Source: Melioribacter roseus (GTDB taxonomy: Bacteria > Bacteroidota > Ignavibacteria > Ignavibacteriales > Melioribacteraceae). From it: a DNA stretch of 64,000 nt. The stretch is taken from assembly GCA_020724265.1 (NCBI GenBank), contig DYHH01000011.1, forward strand, positions 1-64,000, written 5' to 3'. Positions 54,986 through 61,878 of this stretch are shown piece by piece (within the stretch, counting starts at the first letter, position 1; every line of letters begins with the position of its first letter). The position numbers and the translations under genes were made by a program. A model generated the notes under the pieces. That model worked only from the letters and a program-made list of their open reading frames with translations. It was not told where the DNA came from and ran no database searches.

Positions 54986-55068
54986 ATACCTCCATTAGAT
55001 AAAAACATTATTCATATAAATATTCTTTCACGATAAAAAGCAGCTACAAAAAACGTCTAGGGAGGTGT
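54986..55068 (+). promoter_or_regulatory. Leader pairing that masks the ribosome binding site of paralogue 2
   Basis: ATACCTCC (54986-54993) can pair with GGAGGTGT (55061-55068), which holds the Shine-Dalgarno sequence of the ATG at 55070. Inside, AGA (54997-54999) pairs with TCT (55056-55058) across a small internal loop. This is the same arrangement as in the leader at 347-408, with a loop of similar size. The function is inferred. Confidence 0.45.
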
Positions 55069-55069
55069 T

Positions 55070-56566
55070 ATGTATTTACTTAAAAGACTTTCACTTTTGC
55101 TGATTGTTTTTTTTATTTCGTTTAATGCACAAACGACACATCAATACTATCAAACGTTTGACAACAACATTTTAGGTTGGGCTACTACCGCTTATGGTGC
55201 GGATTTTTATGTACAAGACGGTTTGCTTCATTTTCAAACTGATGAACCCGAAGATTATATTTTTCTTTTTCCTCCAATTCCGGCAACAATGTATGATTTC
55301 TCAATAAAAGCCTTTGGCGGTGAATCTCAAACTGAAGGGGATATGGTAGGTTGGTTTGGAAGAATAGGTTTTAAATCTGCTCTAGTACTCGTAATTGATC
55401 TAGATACGCTGAAACTGTTTTATTCAAACAATATTGAAGATTATTATGATCCCGATGAAACTTATTTTTATGATTACCCTTTGCCTAATGAATTATCAAG
55501 CTTAGAATTAAAGGCTAATGTTCATGGGAATAATTTAAACGTCGCTGTATATCTTAACGAAACTCTTACACATAATGGATTAATTGAAAATGCTCCGGGT
55601 GACCTTCTTTATGGACAAATTGTTATCGGGGTTAGCCCTGATGAAAGCGATAATATTTCTTTTTCTGTTGATGCAGTACAAATTGACTATAATCCTTTCA
55701 ATGAAACACCGGGCAATTTTGTTGATAATTTCCAATTCGATTATTCTCCATGGTTTAGATGCGGTGATTGGGAACATGCTGCTCAGTCTATTACAATCGG
55801 TAACGGTAAGCTGAACTTTAATTACGATCAAAATGAAGATAGTTATTTTTACGTAATTGCCCCAGTAGGTGCAGTAAGTGATTTTTCGATGGAAATACAA
55901 TCCGATAACTTTCTAAAAAACGGTGAATCGATTTCAAGATTTATTGATATGAACACTTATGTCTCTTTATTTTTTGATGAAGATGTAATGTATTTCGGGT
56001 ATTTGGATGGACAGCAAGTCTATGATCCGTTTATTGTTGCGCAAATTCCGGTAGGAGGTATAGATATCCAAAAAGTTAAGTTCGGGGTCGAAGGTACACC
56101 TCCTTTATTAGAGCTGAAAGGTTGGGTTAATGATGACCTAATACTAACCGGTTCAATAAATAATGCAAGTGAAAATTTGGGGCAGGGATTTTTAATGTTT
56201 GCTTTAGAAGGAGGTAATCATTATAACTTTTCCGTTGATCAAATATCAATAACATACGATGAGTTTTTGACAAGCATTAATGAAAATATATCTTTACTAA
56301 AAAATGATTTTACTCTATTTCAAAACTACCCCAACCCGTTTAATCCAACAACCAGTATCAGGTATCAAGTAGCAAGTATCAAGAGAGTCACCTTAAAAGT
56401 ATATGATATTCTTGGTCGAGAAATAGTGACGTTGCTAAATGAAATAAAACATCCCGGTAATTACGAAGTAAAATTTGATGCAAACGACCTTACAAGCGGG
56501 GTATATTTTTATCGATTGCAGTACGGCAATAATTTTATAACTAAAAAATTTGTCGTGCTAAGATAA
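55070..56566 (+). CDS. T9SS-exported LamG-like tandem paralogue 2
   Basis: The protein has 498 residues with a signal peptide ending FNAQ. GGAGGTGTT precedes the ATG. The two-module layout matches paralogue 1: HQYYQTFDNNILGWATTAYG with LFPPIPATMYDFSIKAFGG, then NFVDNFQFDYSPWFRCGDWE with SDFSMEIQSDNFLKNG. The C-terminus (NYPNPFNPTTSIRYQVASIK to KKFVVLR) is nearly identical at DNA level to that of the unrelated gene at 50157, not to that of paralogue 1. This points to exchange of the sorting module. Glycan binding is plausible but not shown. Confidence 0.82.
   Translation: MYLLKRLSLLLIVFFISFNAQTTHQYYQTFDNNILGWATTAYGADFYVQDGLLHFQTDEPEDYIFLFPPIPATMYDFSIKAFGGESQTEGDMVGWFGRIGFKSALVLVIDLDTLKLFYSNNIEDYYDPDETYFYDYPLPNELSSLELKANVHGNNLNVAVYLNETLTHNGLIENAPGDLLYGQIVIGVSPDESDNISFSVDAVQIDYNPFNETPGNFVDNFQFDYSPWFRCGDWEHAAQSITIGNGKLNFNYDQNEDSYFYVIAPVGAVSDFSMEIQSDNFLKNGESISRFIDMNTYVSLFFDEDVMYFGYLDGQQVYDPFIVAQIPVGGIDIQKVKFGVEGTPPLLELKGWVNDDLILTGSINNASENLGQGFLMFALEGGNHYNFSVDQISITYDEFLTSINENISLLKNDFTLFQNYPNPFNPTTSIRYQVASIKRVTLKVYDILGREIVTLLNEIKHPGNYEVKFDANDLTSGVYFYRLQYGNNFITKKFVVLR
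56357..56384 (+). repeat. Heptamer repeat inside a second T9SS sorting module
   Basis: The units are ATCAGGT, ATCAAGT, AGCAAGT and ATCAAGA in seven-base register, encoding RYQVASIKR as at 51342. Confidence 0.65.
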
Positions 56567-56582
56567 ATCGACGTTCAATTCT

Positions 56583-56623
56583 AAAAAGACCTTAAGAGAA
56601 AAACACTTCTTTAAGGTCTTTAC
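56583..56623 (+). terminator. Terminator after paralogue 2
   Basis: AAAGACCTTAA (56585-56595) pairs with TTAAGGTCTTT (56611-56621) around a 15-base loop, in a T-rich setting after the stop codon. Confidence 0.8.
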
Positions 56624-56680
56624 TTATCTAAAGAATTCTCTATATATTTCCATTAATCAGTTAACCGAATAAATAATTAT

Positions 56681-57700
56681 ATGAGTAAAACTTTGCAGGA
56701 AAATTTCAATATACTTTTTAGGACTTGGTGTGGCGAAGAAATTTATAAAATCACTCCGTTTAAATCATCGGGGTCAAACAGGAAGTACTTTCGATTAATT
56801 AGCAATTCATTTTCGGCAATTGGTGTTCATAATCAAGACAAAAAAGAAAACAATGCCTTTCTAACTTTTGCGGAACATTTTTTGAATAAAGGTCTAAGTG
56901 TGCCAAAAGTTTATCAACATGATTTATCCAACAATATTTATATACAAGAAGACCTTGGTGATAACACGTTATTTGACTTGCTGCTGACGAATGGATTTTC
57001 CGAAAAAGTTGAAATGTATTATCATGAAGCACTCAAACAACTAGTAAAATTTCAAATCGACGCCGGGATTGATTTAGATTATTCGGTATGTTATCCTCGC
57101 GATAGATTTGACTTGCAATCTATTTTGTGGGATTTGAACTACTTCAAATATTACTTCCTCAAACCTGCCGGTATTCAATTTGACGAACAGGAATTAGAAG
57201 ATGATTTCAATACTTTAGTAAATTTCCTGCTGCAAACCGAAATTGATTTTTTTATGTACCGTGATTTTCAAGCTCGGAATATTATGATTAAAAATGAGCA
57301 GCTTTACTTTATTGATTTTCAAGGAGGACGAAAAGGGGCATTGCAATATGATCCGGCATCCCTTATTTGGAGCGCACGCGCTAATCTTCCCTTTTCACAG
57401 AAAGAAAATTTATTGAATTATTATTTAGATGAACTTAATAAGCGAATAAAAATAAATGACAAAGAATTTAAAAAATATTATTACGGTTATGTTTTAATCC
57501 GTATATTGCAAACACTCGGGGCTTATGGTTTTAGAGGGTATTTAGAACGCAAAGACCATTTCTTAAATAGTATTCCTTTTGCACTCAACAATATTAAATG
57601 GCTTTTAGAGAATAATAAGATAGATCTTACATTAAACGAGTTAATTTCTGCGTTGAATAAGTTGTTAAAAATAGATTTAGATAAAAAGATTTTTGGGTAA
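56681..57700 (+). CDS. AmgK-like sugar kinase (aminoglycoside phosphotransferase fold)
   Basis: The protein has 339 residues. The ATP-binding N-lobe has FKSSGSNRKYFRLIS and IYIQEDLGDNTLFDLLL. The catalytic loop is FMYRDFQARNIMIK, with Asp and Asn in place, followed by the metal Asp in YFIDFQGG. AmgK phosphorylates MurNAc or GlcNAc at the anomeric carbon in peptidoglycan recycling. The assignment rests on fold plus context: a stand-alone RapZ-C gene follows after three bases, then a MurU-like gene. Confidence 0.82.
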   Translation: MSKTLQENFNILFRTWCGEEIYKITPFKSSGSNRKYFRLISNSFSAIGVHNQDKKENNAFLTFAEHFLNKGLSVPKVYQHDLSNNIYIQEDLGDNTLFDLLLTNGFSEKVEMYYHEALKQLVKFQIDAGIDLDYSVCYPRDRFDLQSILWDLNYFKYYFLKPAGIQFDEQELEDDFNTLVNFLLQTEIDFFMYRDFQARNIMIKNEQLYFIDFQGGRKGALQYDPASLIWSARANLPFSQKENLLNYYLDELNKRIKINDKEFKKYYYGYVLIRILQTLGAYGFRGYLERKDHFLNSIPFALNNIKWLLENNKIDLTLNELISALNKLLKIDLDKKIFG

Positions 57701-57703
57701 TTT

Positions 57704-58105
57704 ATGATAAAACTTACCATAACAAGTTTTTCTTATAGAAGCGGGATCCCGGAAGATAAATACGGTAACGGAGGCGGGTATGTTTTTGATTGCAGATTAT
57801 TGCATAACCCCGGCAGGTATGAAAAATACAAAACCTTAACCGGCAAAGATAAAGAGGTAATAGACTTTCTTGAAAATAATAGTGATGCTAACAAATTTAT
57901 AAAAGTTGTTAAAAGTATTATTTATAAAACAATAACTGCATATAAAAAAAATAATTATACCAATCTTATGATAAACTTCGGTTGTACCGGTGGAAGACAT
58001 CGTTCTGTATATTGTGCTGAAAGAATTGCTAATCGATTAATATATGTCCCAGGTGTTGAAGTGGAGTTGATTCATACTGAGTTAGAAAAGGAGGTTAATA
58101 AATGA
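57704..58105 (+). CDS. Stand-alone RapZ C-terminal domain protein
   Basis: The protein has 133 residues. ITSFSYRSGIPEDKYGNGGGYVFDCRLLHNPGR and the later INFGCTGGRHRSVYCAERIA are the hallmark of the RapZ C-terminal half (FGFKxGxP, DxRFxxNP, GCTGGxHRSV in full proteins). The N-terminal P-loop kinase-like half is missing. In enteric bacteria this half binds glucosamine 6-phosphate and small RNA. Here, between a sugar kinase gene and a nucleotidyltransferase gene, an amino-sugar sensing role is a reasonable inference. It overlaps the next gene by four bases. Confidence 0.88.
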   Translation: MIKLTITSFSYRSGIPEDKYGNGGGYVFDCRLLHNPGRYEKYKTLTGKDKEVIDFLENNSDANKFIKVVKSIIYKTITAYKKNNYTNLMINFGCTGGRHRSVYCAERIANRLIYVPGVEVELIHTELEKEVNK

Positions 58106-58809
58106 AAGCAATGATATTCGCTGCAGGGTTAGGTACAAGACTTCGTCCGATTACCGACAAAACACCCAAACCGTTAGTTCAAATTAAGGGGAAAACACTT
58201 CTTGAGATTACTATTCAAAAATTGATTGAAAATGATTTTGATGAAATAATTATCAATGTGCATCATTTAGCAGATCAAATAATTTCTTTTCTCAACGAAA
58301 AAAAAATCAATGCTCGAATTGAAATATCAGATGAAAGCAAACAACTTTTAGATACAGGCGGCGGACTAAAAAAAGCTTCTTGGTTTTTTGATGACGGTAA
58401 ACCCTTTCTTGTTTATAATGTTGATATTGTTTCAAATCTTGATCTAAAAAAGATTTATCATACTCATCAGCAAAACGAAGTAATAGCTACACTTGCAGTT
58501 AGTAAAAGAAAGACCTCACGTTATTTTATTTTTGATGAAGAGGGAATACTCTCGGGATGGCAGAATGTAAAAACTAACGAACAAAAAATTACAAGAAACA
58601 TAACCTCCATTAATAAACTTGCGTTCAGCGGTATTCAGGTAATTGACCCGGAATTATTTAAATTCTTTCCCGAAGCGGAAGTTTTTTCAATAGTTGACCT
58701 TTATTTAACAACGTCCAAGTTAGAAAAAATAAAATCATATCAACATGAGGATTCACACTGGTATGATGTTGGAAATATGGAAGAATTAGAATTATTAAAT
58801 CAAAACTGA
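58102..58809 (+). CDS. MurU-like sugar-1-phosphate nucleotidyltransferase
   Basis: The protein has 235 residues. The nucleotide-binding signature is FAAGLGTRLRPITDKTPKPL followed by KGKTLLEI. NVHHLADQIISFL, DTGGGLKKASWFF, FLVYNVDIVSNLDL with the metal Asp, and YDVGNMEELELL complete the fold. MurU charges MurNAc 1-phosphate to UDP-MurNAc. The short length and the kinase gene next door support that role over glucose-1-phosphate thymidylyltransferase. Confidence 0.85.
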   Translation: MKAMIFAAGLGTRLRPITDKTPKPLVQIKGKTLLEITIQKLIENDFDEIIINVHHLADQIISFLNEKKINARIEISDESKQLLDTGGGLKKASWFFDDGKPFLVYNVDIVSNLDLKKIYHTHQQNEVIATLAVSKRKTSRYFIFDEEGILSGWQNVKTNEQKITRNITSINKLAFSGIQVIDPELFKFFPEAEVFSIVDLYLTTSKLEKIKSYQHEDSHWYDVGNMEELELLNQN

Positions 58810-58988
58810 GTAATTGATAAAAGAATCTACTTAATAAATTGTCCCCATCATGTTTTCTGAACCTTCCAACGTAAAGAATTTCCTCGTTTCAATTTGAAAC
58901 AACAATCAATTTGATACAATTATTTGATTAAGAATAGCCGAAAAAAGCAAAAAAATGCTTAAAAGGACATGGCATATCAATTGTTTAA

Positions 58989-59120
58989 TATAGTGTAAAT
59001 GCACCCTCATTTTAGACGTAAAAAAAATTCGAACACACGTCTGGTTCGTTACTGAGAGGGCGGAACATTTGGTTGTCTCTTGGCTGGTGGCAACTAAATC
59101 TCTTTCGCCCTTCTTTTTTG
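58989..59120 (+). ncRNA. Structured leader or small RNA upstream of rpmH
   Basis: TATAGT at 58989-58994 could be a -10 box with a start near 59001. A first hairpin is AGACGT (59014-59019) with ACGTCT (59037-59042), with CCCTC (59004) able to pair with GAGGG (59056) outside it. A second structure is AGGGCG (59057-59062) with CGCCCT (59106-59111), enclosing ATTTGGTTG (59067) with CAACTAAAT (59091), followed by TTCTTTTTT. GAGGG and AGGGCG overlap, so the two outer stems exclude each other, as in attenuators. No ORF is present in 58810-59207. Confidence 0.5.
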
Positions 59121-59144
59121 CTATAACTCCTTTCTTGTAAATAA

Positions 59145-59351
<207 letters not shown>

Positions 59352-59355
59352 AGAT

Positions 59356-59757
59356 GTGAAGAAGCAAGGTTTTTCAAGATCAGAACGAATTAAACGAAAA
59401 AATGATTTTGAAAAGGTCTATAATTTTGGTACTACAATTTACTCTTCCGGTAGAAAATTAAAAGCAACGTATTTTTTCGATAAAACAAACGAACGCGGCT
59501 TAATTAAAGCTGCGTTTGCTGTTCATAAGAAGGCAGGCAAAGCCGTTTGGCGTAATAGGATGAAACGATTGTTAAGAGAGTCGTTCCGCCTTAATAAAGA
59601 GAATTTTTACGATAGTTTGAATTTATCCGGCTATATGTTGTTAATAATTTTTTCACCGAATACTATTAATGAAAAGACCGATAAAAAAATTAAACTTGCT
59701 GAGGTTATGCCTTCATTGGTAGAGATAATGAGCAAAATTAATGTTCCCGAAAAATAG
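59356..59757 (+). CDS. rnpA: Ribonuclease P protein component
   Basis: RnpA assists RNase P RNA in tRNA 5' maturation. The protein has 133 residues from a GTG four bases after the rpmH stop. FSRSERIKRKNDFEKVYNFG is the start, and the RNR-type motif is FAVHKKAGKAVWRNRMKRLLRE. LLIIFSPNTI replaces the usual VVIAR strand. The stop codon directly abuts the yidD ATG. Confidence 0.95.
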   Translation: MKKQGFSRSERIKRKNDFEKVYNFGTTIYSSGRKLKATYFFDKTNERGLIKAAFAVHKKAGKAVWRNRMKRLLRESFRLNKENFYDSLNLSGYMLLIIFSPNTINEKTDKKIKLAEVMPSLVEIMSKINVPEK

Positions 59758-59967
59758 ATGCGCAATGTTTTTATATATCTTATTAAGTTTTATCAGAAAA
59801 TCATTTCTCCGTTATTCCCGCCCTCATGCAGATTCTATCCAACCTGTTCAGAATATTCGGTTCAGGCATTTAGAAAATACGGTGTGTTCAAGGGGGGTGC
59901 TAAATCAATTTGGAGAATATTAAGATGTAATCCCTTTAATAAAGGGGGCTACGACCCTGTTGAATAA
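59758..59967 (+). CDS. yidD: Membrane protein insertion efficiency factor YidD
   Basis: The protein has 69 residues. [33 protein letters not shown] is the family core with both Cys, and [14 protein letters not shown] is the conserved end. It is membrane-associated and helps YidC-dependent insertion. No gap separates it from rnpA. Confidence 0.96.
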   Translation: MRNVFIYLIKFYQKIISPLFPPSCRFYPTCSEYSVQAFRKYGVFKGGAKSIWRILRCNPFNKGGYDPVE

Positions 59968-59981
59968 AATTTGGAATAGAA

Positions 59982-61847
59982 ATGGATAAACAAACTACTC
60001 TCGCTTTTGTAATGATTGGTATCATTTTAGTCGCATGGCTCTACTTCAACGCACCTGAACCGCAACCGCCACAACAAAAACCAAGTGATGAACAGGAAAT
60101 GGTCGATGATCAATTCAAATCGATTGAATCTGAAGCGAAAGAAACCATCGATCAAGAAGAAAAAGTTGCTGCGGCTTTTGCTGAAACTACCGAAAAACCC
60201 GAACAAATTATTACAATAGATAATGATGTATTTAAAGCCGAGATGACAAGCAAAGGCGGAAGAATCAGAAAATTCTATCTTAAGAAATATCAAACTTGGT
60301 ATCACCGCGATATTCCCGATACAAATTTTTATGACAACCACGTTCAGCTTGTTAACCAAATGGAAGGAGGGGATTTTAATCTTCTGTTTGTTACGAAAGA
60401 CGGACAGTTAATTAATACTAAAAACCTACCTTTTGAATCGTCTCTTACAAATTGGCAGTATACAATCGGGACAAATGATTCTCTTACGTTAAATTACATA
60501 TATTCATTCGGTGAAGATAAAGAGATTATTAAATCATATACCTTTTACGGGGATAGATATTCCGCAAACGTTGATATTGAATTAAAAAATCTTGATGATA
60601 TTATAAGTAGTTATACCTATGATGTTATTTGGGAAACCGGGATTAATTTTGTCGAAGATAACTCGGTTGACGAAGCAACATTTACGGCAGGTTCGGCTTA
60701 TTCCGGAGGTGAACAGGTAATTGTTGATGCTTCTTCGGAGGGTGAAAGAGTTCAAAAAGATATTTCCGGAAGAGTTGATTGGGTCGGTGTTAAAAATAAA
60801 TATTTCGGAATTATTATTGCTCCCCACACTCCTTATAACGATGGCGGCGCTTTTTTAGAAGGATACAATCAATCAAACCAATATGGAGCACGCGAATATT
60901 ACAGTGTTACTTTAAAAGTTCCTTTCAAAAATCAAAGTTATCAGAAAGATTCTTTTATTCTCTTCATTGGACCTATGGTTTATGATCTGCTTGTTTCCTA
61001 TGATCGTAACTTCGATGCAATTTATGATTTCGGAAGTATTTTCGGATTACAATTATTAAGACCGATTTCAGAGTATTTAATTTTACCACTCTTCTTGTTT
61101 CTTCATAAGTTTATTCCGAATTACGGTTTTGTAATTATTGTATTTACGCTTATCATAAAAATTGCCCTTTATCCTCTAACAAAGCAAAGTTATAAATCGA
61201 TGAAGCGGATGCAAATGCTTCAGCCGAAAATAAAAGAGCTAAAGGAAAAATATCCGGATGATCAGCAAAAAGTTCAGAAAGAAACCATGCGGCTTTATTC
61301 TACATACGGAATAAATCCTGCGGGCGGATGCTTGCCAATGTTGCTGCAAATGCCGATACTTTTTGCATTGTTTACCTTCTTTAAAGTTACAATTGAAATC
61401 CGGCACGAACCGTTTATTCTTTGGATTACTAATTTATCTTCACCCGATATTATTGCAACACTTCCCTTTAAGATTCCGTTGTTCGGAGTTGATCAAATAA
61501 GCGGACTCGCATTGCTTCTTGGTATTACAATGTTTCTTCAGCAGAAGATGTCCATTAAAGACCCAAGCCAAAAAGCACTTGTTTATATAATGCCGGTTAT
61601 GTTTACTGTTCTATTTATGAGTTTTCCTTCAGGCCTGAATTTGTATTACTTTATGTTCAACCTCTTTTCGATTGCACAGCAGTATTATATTAATCAACAT
61701 AAAACCGATGAAGAACTTGTGCCAGTTAAAGATCCTAAGAAAAAAGGAGGCGGTTTTATGTCAAGAATGATGGAGGCTGCCGAAAAGCAGGCTAAAGCTC
61801 AAAAAGAAGCACAAAGACAATCGAAAAAGAAGAGCAAAAAATTCTAA
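59982..61847 (+). CDS. yidC: Membrane protein insertase YidC
   Basis: The protein has 621 residues. It has an N-terminal membrane anchor (LAFVMIGIILVAWLYFNAPE), a large periplasmic beta domain (about 60-350: VFKAEMTSKGGRIRKFYLKK, DWVGVKNKYFGIII), then five membrane helices of the insertase core from LLRPISEYLILPLFLFLHKF. The conserved TKQSYKSMKRMQMLQPKIKE and NPAGGCLPMLLQMPILFALF segments are present. The tail is Lys-rich (QRQSKKKSKKF) and may contact ribosomes. Confidence 0.96.
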   Translation: MDKQTTLAFVMIGIILVAWLYFNAPEPQPPQQKPSDEQEMVDDQFKSIESEAKETIDQEEKVAAAFAETTEKPEQIITIDNDVFKAEMTSKGGRIRKFYLKKYQTWYHRDIPDTNFYDNHVQLVNQMEGGDFNLLFVTKDGQLINTKNLPFESSLTNWQYTIGTNDSLTLNYIYSFGEDKEIIKSYTFYGDRYSANVDIELKNLDDIISSYTYDVIWETGINFVEDNSVDEATFTAGSAYSGGEQVIVDASSEGERVQKDISGRVDWVGVKNKYFGIIIAPHTPYNDGGAFLEGYNQSNQYGAREYYSVTLKVPFKNQSYQKDSFILFIGPMVYDLLVSYDRNFDAIYDFGSIFGLQLLRPISEYLILPLFLFLHKFIPNYGFVIIVFTLIIKIALYPLTKQSYKSMKRMQMLQPKIKELKEKYPDDQQKVQKETMRLYSTYGINPAGGCLPMLLQMPILFALFTFFKVTIEIRHEPFILWITNLSSPDIIATLPFKIPLFGVDQISGLALLLGITMFLQQKMSIKDPSQKALVYIMPVMFTVLFMSFPSGLNLYYFMFNLFSIAQQYYINQHKTDEELVPVKDPKKKGGGFMSRMMEAAEKQAKAQKEAQRQSKKKSKKF

Positions 61848-61878
61848 ATTGAATGTTGATTTTAGATCGGCTTTACAA

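Noticed and set aside
58989-59120. tmRNA, RNase P RNA, 6S RNA or SRP RNA
   Set aside because: The conserved cores of tmRNA, RNase P RNA and SRP RNA are absent, and the shape is not the long open-bubble hairpin of 6S RNA.
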